A stretch of 64,000 bases of DNA from Rhabditophanes sp. KR3021 (Eukaryota > Nematoda > Chromadorea > Rhabditida > Alloionematidae), in the NCBI GenBank assembly GCA_963281155.1, contig CAUJLY010000001.1, positions 62,001 to 126,000 on the forward strand. The letters run 5' to 3'. Below, in pieces: positions 54,831 to 64,000 of the stretch; the first letter of the stretch is position 1; each line of letters starts with the position of its first letter. A program made the translations under genes and the position numbers. The notes under the pieces are model-generated. The model was given only the letters and a program-made list of their open reading frames with translations. It was not told the origin of the DNA and did not search any database.

Positions 54831-55605
54831 TTGTTTATATTTTTGATAGCTTTATCATATAATACAATATTTTTTATATTACTAGAACGAATGATAATGC
54901 ACCCGTCTATCGTATGCACAAATGTGTTCTTTATATCAGTGACGCTTTATCTTCGCTGTTTTCAAGCTTGTCACAAAATCAAACTGAATGACAAGCACTT
55001 ATTTTGGGAATTATTTTTGCACCTTTAATCCTTTATATTTGGCAATCTTATTTTACACTACATCTGATTGGAATGGTCAACTTAATATACTGCATCAAAA
55101 CTTAAATTCACTCAATTTAGAGGCAGATGAAATAAATGAGAACGTCAAAAGCATGATAATACTATGTCCGGATTCAAATTTTACTTTTTTTTAGCACATT
55201 TATTTATACTTATTACAACAAATTACATAAGCTGCATCGCAATCTTTCGAAGATATACTCGTCATTTTGCTATAAATTTAAAACACTTGGCAAACAACAC
55301 CAAAAGGATAGCATTTGAGTTAAGGCGAGTTACGTTAATACAAAGTATGATGTCATTTATACTTACTGTCATTCCAACTATAGTTTATGTGATATTTGTT
55401 ATTGCTAAACTAGTTACATATGGTATCGCAAATGGCATTATTTTCTCCAATTATTAACCCCGTAATCTTTGTAATGTTGTCAACAAAGAACAGAGTAATC
55501 ATCTGGCAGCCGTTAAAAAACATTCTATTTATGAATATGAATAACAGAAATATTCAAACAACATGTATCAAATTGACTCAACAAAATACGGTAAATATTC
55601 ATTAA
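54831..55605 (+). pseudogene. Seven-helix chemoreceptor with several frameshifts
   Basis: Successive frames give SYNTIFFILLERMIMHPSIV, RCFQACHKIKLNDKHLFW; then ILGIIFAPLILYIW; then LNILHQNLNSLNLEADEIN; then (after a T-run near 55190) LAHLFILITTNYISCIAIFR and ELRRVTLIQSMMSFILTVIP; and last PIINPVIFVMLSTKNRVI. The order and types fit a srd/str-like receptor, including the loop plus 'Q...P' before helix 6 and a PIINP helix 7. At least three shifts, two in homopolymer runs, make a pseudogene likely; a poor sequence could in part mimic this. Confidence 0.6.
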
Positions 55606-55649
55606 TAGTGATATAATTTTTTTTAAAAGGTTGATATTTGTGATTAGCA

Positions 55650-56564
55650 TTAATGTTGACCAGTACAAACTATCGTCTTAATTTTGTTGTATATATTTGT
55701 TGTAAATATCTTCCTGATTTCTGAATTACATAAAATTAAAATAACTGCATCTGAAGTTAAATATGTCAATGTTGCTACGGTTATTGAACTTGAATAATGA
55801 GAAAAAGCAGTTGTCTGTTCCATCAAGCCGAAAACTATATTCATAGTTGCCAAAGAAACAGTTCCGAAAAAACATTGAAATGCAAATATACGTTCTTTTG
55901 AAAGTATTTTTTTATTTGTTATTGACATACTATTGCTTGTAAAGATTTTACCATGTGAAACTTTTACTGGTCTTTTTGCAATTTTGTAAATAATTGAAAT
56001 ATCCATCATTAGTTCAATCATACAAAATACCATATTCATATATTTTGTCAAAATGTTGTCAAAATAAAATGTACAAGGAGTGTTCAAATAAACAAATATT
56101 TTGAAAATTGGATTGTAATAAAATTTACAATCATTGTCTAGTAGAGGTATGCAAATTATTGTCGTAATTAGAAAAATTGATAATGTATACATCAAAGATA
56201 CTTTTTTGTTGAACTTATTGTAATATAAAGCCACAAAAAATGCTGCGATTAGTCTATTAATTGTAATAAACAAATGCCCCAAACTAATAAACCTCCACAA
56301 ATATATCATTATACATCCTATCATTCTTTTCAAAAGTGTAATTTCAAAAGCACTTGTAATATCTGTTTCAAAATTGTACAAATCATGAAAACAAAGAATG
56401 CATATGATAGTGGCTTTTGTGATAGATAAACATAAGCAAATATAGCCAAAGCAATTTGCAAAAGTTTTAAATTTTAGCAAACAGCAAATACATATAGTAT
56501 GAAGAATTAAACCAACAGAGCCAATAAGAATAATGAAAATTGGCACGATATTATCTAATATCAT
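55650..56564 (-). CDS. Chemoreceptor, srx-like seven-helix GPCR
   Basis: Single exon, 304 residues from the ATG at 56564. Helix 1 IVPIFIILIGSVGLILHTIC; helix 3 ends with the srx-type FITINRLIAAFFVALYYNKF (Asn-Arg and aromatic pattern). Cys in NTPCTFYFD lies before helix 5. The loop SMSITNKKILSKERIFAFQC before helix 6 has the Lys-Glu-x-x-x-x-x-Gln pattern of srx, then TLTYLTSDAVILIL and a basic tail. A tandem, damaged copy of its last third follows at 56790-57155. No intron is needed, unlike most receptors here. Intact. Confidence 0.8.
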   Translation of the reverse strand: MILDNIVPIFIILIGSVGLILHTICICCLLKFKTFANCFGYICLCLSITKATIICILCFHDLYNFETDITSAFEITLLKRMIGCIMIYLWRFISLGHLFITINRLIAAFFVALYYNKFNKKVSLMYTLSIFLITTIICIPLLDNDCKFYYNPIFKIFVYLNTPCTFYFDNILTKYMNMVFCMIELMMDISIIYKIAKRPVKVSHGKIFTSNSMSITNKKILSKERIFAFQCFFGTVSLATMNIVFGLMEQTTAFSHYSSSITVATLTYLTSDAVILILCNSEIRKIFTTNIYNKIKTIVCTGQH

Positions 56565-56789
56565 TTTTATTTTCTAATAACTATTTTTTACCTATATATT
56601 CATTTTATACCAATTATGTTTTTAATGGAACTTAAATACTTTGTTATTCTTTTAACAATTCGTATGCATTTAATATTTTGAGATAAAAACAAATTAATTT
56701 GAATTATTGAAAACAATTGGCCACGAGACAACTAAGCGATGATTAGACAGCATATTTAATTTGAAATAGTAGAAACTAAAGCTTGAATG

Positions 56790-57155
56790 AATTTATTGTA
56801 AATATTTTCCAGATTTCTGAATTATACAAAATCAAAATAATAGCATCTACAGTCAACTATGTAATTGATGCCTCATTTATTTTATGTATCATGCTGAAAA
56901 ATATATTTAAAACTGCCAATGATAAAGTTCCAAAAAAACATTGAAATGCAAGTACATATTCTTTTGAAAATACTTTTTTATTTGTGATTGACGTATTATT
57001 ATTTTCAAGTTTGTTATATGTAAAACTTTGATGATCTTTTTACAATTTAATAAATAAATGAAATATCCATTATTAGATCAATTATGCAAAAGAAAATACT
57101 TAGGTATTGGATCAAAATATTTACAGAGAGTATCCAAATAAACAAATGTTTTACC
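56790..57155 (-). pseudogene. Damaged duplicate of the srx-like gene's 3' part
   Basis: Aligns with 55690-56110: shared blocks such as AACATTGAAATGCAA and GAAATATCCATTATTAG (compare CATCATTAG). Stops and small deletions destroy the frame. Lies just upstream, in transcription sense, of the intact gene; a tandem partial duplication. Confidence 0.6.
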
Positions 57156-57370
57156 AGTAGCTATTTATGTTATTGGATTGAGCATTACAGTTACATTTTT
57201 AAAAGATTACAAACCGTAAAATGATATGTTTATTGGATTTAATAATATTGTTTTTGCTATCCGACTAGCTATCAATTTTAATTCAATACTTGTATATTGG
57301 TACTACAGTGGTATAAAGATAATTGAAAAATCAAAGGTGAGAAATGGCAGCATTTCCGGAATGAGAAAAT
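57150..57370 (+). pseudogene. Damaged duplicate of the 3' end of the receptor at 57619-58641
   Basis: Reads LPVAIYVIGLSITVTF and NFNSILVYWYYSGIKIIEKS in the + direction, parallel to VLPIIIYVFVLGVIVAFF and NLNSILVYWYYRGIKAVKKM of the intact gene. Only the last two helices remain. Confidence 0.6.
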
Positions 57371-57618
57371 AATTAATAATAACATCATTTATTTCAAGCT
57401 TATTAAATTAATATGCTTCAAATAAATTTATAAAAATTAATCCGGTGTTTTTATGGTTTTTAAAATTATGAAGTTTAACATTCGCAGTAGACCGAATTTT
57501 GATAGGTAAATATCTTGAATGAGAAAAAACTTGCCAACAGATGAAATGTTTACATATTAAATTTTATACAACTCAAAATTTATAATTGTATATGAACATT
57601 CATTTAATTAGGAGTTAA

Positions 57619-58641
57619 ATGAGTGATTGTACATATTTTTTATCTTCAATTTTTGGTTGCTACAATGACGTTGTTTTATACTTAAACGATTTAACAGTTC
57701 TATTAACGATCATTGCTACAATTTTTATGGTTACGTATTTATTGTGCCAAAATAAAGGAGCAATTAAAAGCTATGTCGTATTCTTAATAATTACAAGGAT
57801 TTTCTTTATGATTGCAACAATTTTGTATGGATTTTTTCTCCGAATACGCCCGTTTTTACCTTCCTACACGGCATATATTACCGGACTAGCAAAACATATG
57901 GGTAATTTTTTGCAACATGCATTAATGGCAAGTCAGATTAAGAATAAAAAAATAAACATATTAATTTAGGGAGTTGCAATTGAATCTGTGCTTGGATTTC
58001 TCATCTTTTTTTTATTTGAAATGATGGGCCATTGCAATGTAATTGTGGACAAAAAAAGTTTTCATTCGTATTCTATCAAGCATATTTTAATATTTGTTTG
58101 TTTTTTTTTGTCAAGGTTATTTCCATTTATTTTTTTCTTATTTATCGGGCTAGACACAAATGAAACCAAATCTATATTTATCAAAAAATTCGGAAATATT
58201 AGCACACTTAATTCAAATGATATTGGATTGTTTGCTGTTGGAGGGTCCAAGAAGGAGAATGTACTCATTTATTTCATTACCCTTTTTATAGGAGGAGCTT
58301 TTCTAGTTGTCTATTATATATACATTTACTTTAATTTGTCTTTTACCTTTCAAAATGTAATACTTAAAAACAAGAATCCAAAACAAATTTCGAGTTATAA
58401 GAGATTATTACTATATTATAAATTGAGTGCTTTGACCTATGTATTACCAATAATTATTTATGTTTTTGTGTTGGGTGTTATAGTTGCTTTTTTTACAAAC
58501 TACGAATTTCCAGATTGGCTGTTTATTGTAATTAATAATACTGTCTTTGTTGTCGGATCAGTTGTCAATTTGAATTCAATATTGGTATATTGGTATTACA
58601 GAGGCATAAAAGCGGTCAAAAAGATGAAGCCAAACATTTGA
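57619..58641 (+). CDS. Seven-helix chemoreceptor with a GC-AG intron
   Basis: Two exons, 57619-57927 and 57970-58641; 326 residues. The joint has a GC donor (ATG|GCAAGT) and a TTAATTTAG acceptor, 42 bases, phase 0. Without splicing the frame ends at a TAG at 57967. Helices: NDLTVLLTIIATIFMVTYLL, SYVVFLIITRIFFMIATILY, ESVLGFLIFFLFEMMGHCNV, HILIFVCFFLSRLFPFIFFL, YFITLFIGGAFLVVYYIYIY, YVLPIIIYVFVLGVIVAFF and FVVGSVVNLNSILVYWYYRG. A basic loop ILKNKNPKQISSYKRLLLYY precedes helix 6. A partial gene with a similar end (NSLIIFWYYYKAKVFIKKA) lies at the right window edge, and a fragment at 57150. The family is not named with confidence. Confidence 0.78.
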
Positions 58642-60337
58642 ATGCGAAACTTTAAAAATAAATAAGAAAAACAAAATTACAATTACAATATCAGTTTTAA
58701 GCTTACTAAAATATTATGCTTCAAATATATGCCCAAAGTTTATTTCAAGATTGTTGGCAGTAATAAACCCAGATTATAAAAAGTCCATTTTTGATTTTAA
58801 TCATATAACATATGTATGTCTTTTTTGAATCTTCAATTTTTGTTTTTATTTTGAAGTTTAATTTGTCAAAGTAATTATATATTCTTTGATTGTATTTTTG
58901 AGTTTATTTTAGGCCGAGTCTAGCAGAGGTGCAAGACTAGACCGACCAACGAATGATTTGAGCAAGCCCAAAGACATTCAAGTCCCAAAAATAGTTCAAT
59001 CACATAATCCTCGTAGAGGATTTTACTGCGATGAAACAGTAAAGAACAGATACTACACTTTGATCTGAGCTAAAAAGCTCGAGAAGCGATAACCATATGC
59101 AAATATCCTGTAATATAAACATACCCATCCATTCAGATGGTATGGGTTAAATTTATGTAGATGAAAAGAGATCCACCAATGACTTATGTATAAAGAGGAT
59201 ATTGTTTGTAAATTGAGTTTGTAAAATCGATGTTATACAGTCACCAAAAGAATGATAATTACAGTAAAAAGGTTCAGCCCTTTTTATAATTAGCGTCATC
59301 AGACCACCCAAAAGATAATTTATGCATGCAGCTTGGAGTGACTCATAACACGTGTCAGCGTTAATTAATCATTCTAAGATTATTATGTGTAGTAATCATT
59401 TATTGTATCATCATGTTTTTTTAGATCGCACATTTATTGTATTTAATATTTATTTAATTTTAGTTGTTTTAACTCTACATCGAAGTAGGTTAAAAAGAGA
59501 GCAGTAAGGATTCCCTTGGATTAGTGAGTGAAGCTAAGAGGGGTAATTTTATTGAAAGTGTTTTGTCTTATGTTTAAATATTTTTAGTTTAAGTCTTTGT
59601 CTAGCATCTCATATTTTACTGTGTAATAAAGTGTTTGTGTATTGTTCTTTGATTTGGTATTTGGCAGTGTCTTCATCTGGTTAAGAAGGTGCCCAAAATC
59701 AATTAATTTTTACTTTATTATACATGCTATTGTTCTAATATTATACCCAGGATATGATTATTGATGGAATCGAAGTTGGATTATTAAATAATTGTTCTGA
59801 AATAACAAATAGTTGAATTAAAGCGCTTGAATCAACAATCTTTCAAATCCCTACTTATCCACCTATTATAAATAGCAAACTACCACTTTTTTTGATTTTT
59901 CCATAGAACTGACCAAATCTCGATGTTAGATACATTTTGGAAAGGTCTCAGGATGCTTAAAAACCGTTTTTTGTTTTTGGTTCGGACGATTTTTTAGAGG
60001 TCGGTGAATACTATAGCCGTACACCAAATGAAGTTGCCACTTATAATTTTTATACTCTAATATAGCTCTAGAAAAACTAAACAAAGTGTAGAAAGCACAT
60101 TTTTGATTTATGTTTTTTATCTCTTAAAAAAGTCATATATCATGCATGGTTTCGATGGCTGAGGGAGGCTATACTTGTATGATATTGTCCGAATATGACA
60201 ATTATCATAAAATATTATCAAAAAGTATGATTTAGATGCTTTTGGAATCACTTTTATCGAGAATTGACTACAATGCATATACTTATTCACCGTGAAGTAA
60301 CAAGATTTTACATTTAAATAATTATTTAACTTTAATC
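58642..60337. other. Intergenic; possible end of an LTR retrotransposon
   Basis: Bases 58913-59068 encode, in the + direction, AESSRGARLDRPTNDLSKPK, then QSHNPRRGFYCDETVKNRY to a TGA. This looks like the basic C-terminal end of a retroelement polyprotein. At 59500-59700 an AATAAAG and a GC-richer stretch resemble LTR sequence, but ends and partner copy are not defined. The rest is AT-rich without supported genes. Confidence 0.3.
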
Positions 60338-60703
60338 TTGTTGTTTTCTTTATATAGTGGATTTTTTATAAGATTAATATTTCACAACAAATTATCTTCT
60401 CAACATTTAACTTTCCTACAAAAAGGATTATTGTTTCAGACATGTGTAATTTGTGGACCAACTTTGATATTTTCTATTGCACATATTATGGTTCAATTTA
60501 TTAAAATGAATGTGGTATTTTATTTAATTCTTCATTTAATTTGGATTTTTCAACATAGTGCTGGAGCAATTGTTCTGTTGACATTTAATAAAACAGTCAG
60601 AAATTATGTTTCATTGAATTATATACCAAGTCATTTCAAAAAATGTGTTAAAAAAACTTTTGTTCAGAAAGCTAATATTACGTCAATTAAAAACATTAAG
60701 TGA
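60338..60703 (+). pseudogene. C-terminal fragment of an srt-like chemoreceptor
   Basis: Open for 121 residues: LTFLQKGLLFQTCVICGPTL, VFYLILHLIWIFQHSAGAIV and LLTFNKTVRNYV align with helices 6-7 and tail of the srt-like gene at 30248 (SLLIQTTLTC...ITLCNKTIRTHI region). The helices before it are absent and the intron present at this position in the intact gene is missing. Confidence 0.6.
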
Positions 60704-61613
60704 TTATAAAAACTTTATTTAAAGAAATAAAAATTAATTCAAAATTATCATTAAGTTCCTAGGCCTTGTATTAAATCTACGATAAATTATTGTTCTACAA
60801 CATCATTAATATTATATGAAGTATTATTAAGTAAAAGTTTGTACCAAACATCTATACAAGTTTTGGACAATTTTTAGACATAAATTGACAAAATTCAGGT
60901 TTACCACATAAACTTTTTGGGAAAAATGTTGATTAGAGATTGTTTAGAGGATCAATAAGTGATGGTATTTAATCCTATAAATAGCACTACTTTTAATTAT
61001 TTTGTCACTTTAACTGCTCGCGTGTCGATCTCGCTCATCAACAATCTTGTTGATTGGTGGCTTTCCGTGTAATTAATATATATTGTAACAACTCTTTTTA
61101 TAGAGGTAACATTATTTAACTATGTATATATGTGTATCATTTATTGTATTATTAGGTTTCTTGTACATAAATAAACAACTAACTTAAGCAGTGGTTATTA
61201 TTTGTTAAACAAAACTAAAATAAAAAATACTTTTAAACAGTTTAAGAATTTTATTAACCTGCCATTATTATTTCTGATACTGAATCTACTTAAATGAATA
61301 CGAAAAATTTGATTAGATTAATAATGCTTTTGGAAAAATTTTAATTAACAAAAAAAGATAATGAACACGGATTTTATGAATTAAATTAAGTATTAGAACA
61401 AATGAACTTTTGAAAAATACTTGCAGATGTTAAACACACTCAAATAACTATTTTTGTTTCTAAAATATGTTCTAGACAGTTAGTAATTTAATACAAACAT
61501 GATTAATAATTTTTTATTAAAAAATCCAAGTTTAGTACAGCATTTTATATATTGGCATATTATTTTGTAATATTAATGAACTTAATTTATTGTTTGAAAC
61601 AAATTTAAGTATG
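60704..61613. other. Intergenic, no gene seen
   Basis: AT-rich, with one richer patch (about 61015-61075) containing CTCGCGTGTCGATCTCGCTC; unexplained. Confidence 0.5.
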
Positions 61614-62609
61614 TTATATAATTGTTCGTTGATTAACAGGAACACTTAATGATCGTTGATTAACAGAAACCACTGTTGTTATTTCTTGTCCAAAACCAAT
61701 GAAACCTAAAAATTGCGTTCTAATATCTTTAGAAAGTAATAACATTGTATATGGAGCATTAAAAACTAAAATAGTTTCAGTTAGCAAATACATTTCTAAT
61801 GAAGCTTTCAGAACATTATCAAACATATATTGTGTAGCAAGCAAGCAACCAACTTCATTTACAACAATAAATATCAATGCAATAAAATTAATAATTGAAA
61901 ATTTGACTAAAATAAATTCTGACTTTGAAACTTTTCCATTTGAAAGGTTATTTATTTTTCTTATCAAAAGGACATTTAATATAAATATTATTGCGAGGCA
62001 AATAATATGAACTATTGTTAATGTATAAAATATAGATAAATACATATCTGCGTTTTGTTTGTTTAAAGATAAATTTTCTTTAGTTGTGTTTGGCTCAGTA
62101 GTTGCTGAAAACATCAAAAAAAGTATAAAATATGGTGCAATTAATAAAAATGGCCATATCATAAACATTACCAACTTCCATTCAGACCATAAGTTTAAAT
62201 AAACCGTAGGGCAATATATTGCGGTGAAACGATTAAATGTTATATTTAAGGCAAAACAAGCTATTAAAAGTTCCAATGTTATCCATGAGGCTCTTGTTAA
62301 TTCAATCATTCGTTGTGATGACCACACTTCAGCATAAAAATCATTAAATATTTCCATTTGAGGCAATCTAAAGGAAAAATACTCTTCAAACATAAATAGA
62401 AGCTCAAAAAATCCATTAAAAATAAACATAATAAAAAATTGTTTTGAGATGTTTGATTTTTTGTTTAATAGCATTTTGATAATAAATATTAAAAGTAAAA
62501 TATATAAGATTAATGAGATCAAATCTATTCCACAAAGAAATATGTAATAAATTGTTGAAACTGTAATTATAAAGTTTTAATATTTAGGAATATTAGACTT
62601 ACCTTTCAT
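61614..62609 (-). CDS. Chemoreceptor, srg/srv-like, with a 7-base first coding exon
   Basis: Exon 1 codes only ATGAAAG (62609-62603); a 42-base GT...AG intron follows; exon 2 is 62560-61614; 317 residues. No ATG occurs before helix 1 in exon 2, so this tiny exon is needed for MKVSTIYYIFLCG. Helices: LILYILLLIFIIKMLL, ASWITLELLIACFALNITFN followed by NRFTAIYCPTVYLNLW (the srg/srv NRF-x-A box), LVMFMIWPFLLIAPYFILFL, LTIVHIICLAIIFILNVLLI, a loop KSEFILVKFSIINFIALIFI, and APYTMLLLSKDIRTQFLGFI. N-glycosylation sites (NTT) lie in the second extracellular loop. Intact. Confidence 0.78.
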
Positions 62610-63150
62610 TATTGTTAAAAATATTATTTTTAATTAATGAGTAAACGCCAAAAAAGTTATGAATTATCAAAAATAAGTTTTTGCAAACATTTTTCAGATG
62701 TTTTTGAAGACAATACAATAAACTTGTGCTCTCATTCATCAAAAAACTTGCCAGACAGTGAATAATTTGAAAATAAACTTATTACTTAAAAACAAAAATC
62801 GTCGCTCCATAAAATTGAGATTTAGTTGAATATTTCTAAAATAAACGTCATTCATTTAGTTACTGATCAATAATTTCTTTATCACATATCAAACAATTTC
62901 TTTTTAACAGTAAAATTATCAACTTAATCATAATGTCGTCAAATAATTTTTTAGCAAATATTTGTCACCTCTCATTGAGACTACAAAAACGAGCACAATT
63001 CTGAGACTCTTTTTTCAAGAGTGGTCAAATTTGTGTCGGTAGTATTTCTCGTTTTTGCCCATTACTTATTGATTGTCTTTTGTTATAAAATAGGTTATGG
63101 CATATCTTATGTTACTTTTGACTGTCTGTGTAATGGCACAAATTGTATAC
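62610..63150. other. Intergenic, no gene seen
   Basis: AT-rich. Sequence that should encode exon 2 of the IgGFc-like copy at 63465 is absent here. Confidence 0.5.
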
Positions 63151-63465
63151 TTATAGCTGCAACACAGTGAAAACTACAAGAGTGTCAAAACTTTTGTCGG
63201 GATAAATAATTATTTCTTTTGTAGTAATTCTATTATTTGATGTTTGCATGTATGTAAAGGTATGAGTACTATCTACAAAACCTGCTGGTATCATACAAAC
63301 TGATGTCTGCAAAATGATGCCTGTTTCTTTAAAATCATTAACAAATGAAAGTACATATTTTGTACCATCTGAATCACGGGCAATGCCTTGATTAGTATAC
63401 AACAATAGTAAAATAAAAATATGTATTCGTATGTTATTGAATAGTTTTAAACAAGTTTGATACAT
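63151..63465 (-). pseudogene. IgGFc-like gene copy E, first exon only
   Basis: ATG at 63465 (MYQTCLKLFNNIRIHIFILL), a hydrophobic leader, then RDSDGTKYVLSFVNDFKETG and HTFTYMQTSNNRITTKEIII, matching exon 1 of copies A and B. The reading then runs past the point of the shared intron (KSFDTLVVFTVLQL) to a stop, with no usable donor and no second exon within 500 bases downstream. Truncated. Confidence 0.7.
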
Positions 63466-63752
63466 ATTCTAATTACAACAACAAATGTATATCTCAAAGA
63501 ACCTAAACTTTTTTTATATTTCAAAGAATCTAAACTCTATTTTATATCATCAACATCACATTTTTATTGTTGTTGATAAAAAGAAAATGTTAAAAATAAG
63601 ACGATTAAAATGATTTGTAAATATTCAGTTCAATAATTATTATTTAACAAAGTAATGATGAGTCACACACGTATAAAAGTTGTTATGATTGTTCCTTGTC
63701 CTTCTCTTGCATCATAATAAGTAATTGCCAAAAATGGTATTATTAAATTGTA

Positions 63753-64000
63753 TCAATATTCATTAACAACATTATTAACAACGCGTGTCGTAGCAGCAGC
63801 TTTCTTAATAAATACTTTGGCTTTGTAATAATACCAAAATATTATAAGTGAATTGCATGAAATTGAAAGGATAAAGAAAGCATAAATGCAATTTGCTACG
63901 GGAAATAAAATATTTGATGGTGATTGGTCTGAAAACAAGACTTCAAGAAATACTACTGCCGTAACGGGAACCATTAAACAAAATATGACTGCTATGCCTT
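63753..64000 (-). CDS. C-terminal part of a chemoreceptor, continues beyond the window
   Basis: Open from the window edge to a stop at 63753-63755: GIAVIFCLMVPVTAVVFLEV, LFPVANCIYAFFILSISCNS, LIIFWYYYKAKVFIKKAAAT. The last helix and tail resemble the receptor at 57619 (NSILVYWYYRGIKAVKKMK). The N-terminal helices lie at higher coordinates, outside the window. Its start and intactness are unknown. Confidence 0.6.
   Translation of the reverse strand, partial: GIAVIFCLMVPVTAVVFLEVLFSDQSPSNILFPVANCIYAFFILSISCNSLIIFWYYYKAKVFIKKAAATTRVVNNVVNEY

Noticed and set aside
1..64000. CRISPR arrays, bacterial operons, phage or toxin systems
   Set aside because: No spaced identical repeats, no Shine-Dalgarno sites, introns throughout; the DNA is eukaryotic.

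Overview
This window is AT-rich nuclear DNA from a nematode. The evidence is compact genes with introns of about 38-50 bases (GT...AG), nematode-type serpentine chemoreceptors (srt-like, srx-like, srg/srv-like), three SXP/RAL-2 (DUF148) secreted proteins, a nematode-like 5S rRNA, and remnants of Tc1, hAT and RTE-type elements. The very short, sparse introns and AT bias suggest a clade IV (Tylenchina/Panagrolaimomorpha-like) worm. That placement is inference; no species is claimed.

Layout. 1-10.5 kb: a decayed chemoreceptor at the left edge, an acidic Asn/Asp-rich protein, an SXP/RAL-2 protein, a UDP-glucuronosyltransferase whose N-terminal half is replaced by the end of a Tc1-like transposon, an intact chemoreceptor, a hAT remnant, a Cys-rich secreted protein, a BTB fragment and a frameshifted chemoreceptor. 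10.7-22.4 kb: a dispersed repeat, broken F-box/LRR-like genes, a secreted protein with two VWA-like domains joined by a Thr-rich linker, tRNA-Asp(GTC), a single 5S rRNA gene and an intact BTB-BACK-kelch gene. 22.6-31.3 kb: an internally deleted non-LTR retrotransposon, a second SXP/RAL-2 gene, an intact IgGFc-binding-N-like secreted protein, a small secreted protein and an srt-like receptor. 31.5-42.3 kb: chemoreceptors, alive and dead, a third SXP/RAL-2 gene with a 15-bp tandem repeat at its C-terminus, and a family 43 glucuronyltransferase. 42.6-53.6 kb: a Gly/Asn-rich secreted protein, an intracellular serpin, the second intact IgGFc-like gene plus a deleted copy, a ribosomal protein L22 gene fragment, a third srt-like receptor and LTR-like elements. 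53.6-64 kb: mostly chemoreceptors, with local duplications and fragments.

As a whole the window is a fast-evolving accessory region. It mixes environment-sensing receptors with secreted proteins that face the environment or a host, and all of these families show gain and loss: I count seven intact or nearly intact chemoreceptor genes, one partial at the right edge, and about ten broken ones. Many genes have a TATAAAAG- or TATAAATA-type box 35-65 bases before the ATG. There is no operon-like packing and no CRISPR, phage or bacterial signature. The most unusual items are the Tc1-UGT chimera (3599-5050), the five-member IgGFc-like family with one shared intron position, and the repeat-driven tail of the third SXP/RAL-2 protein.
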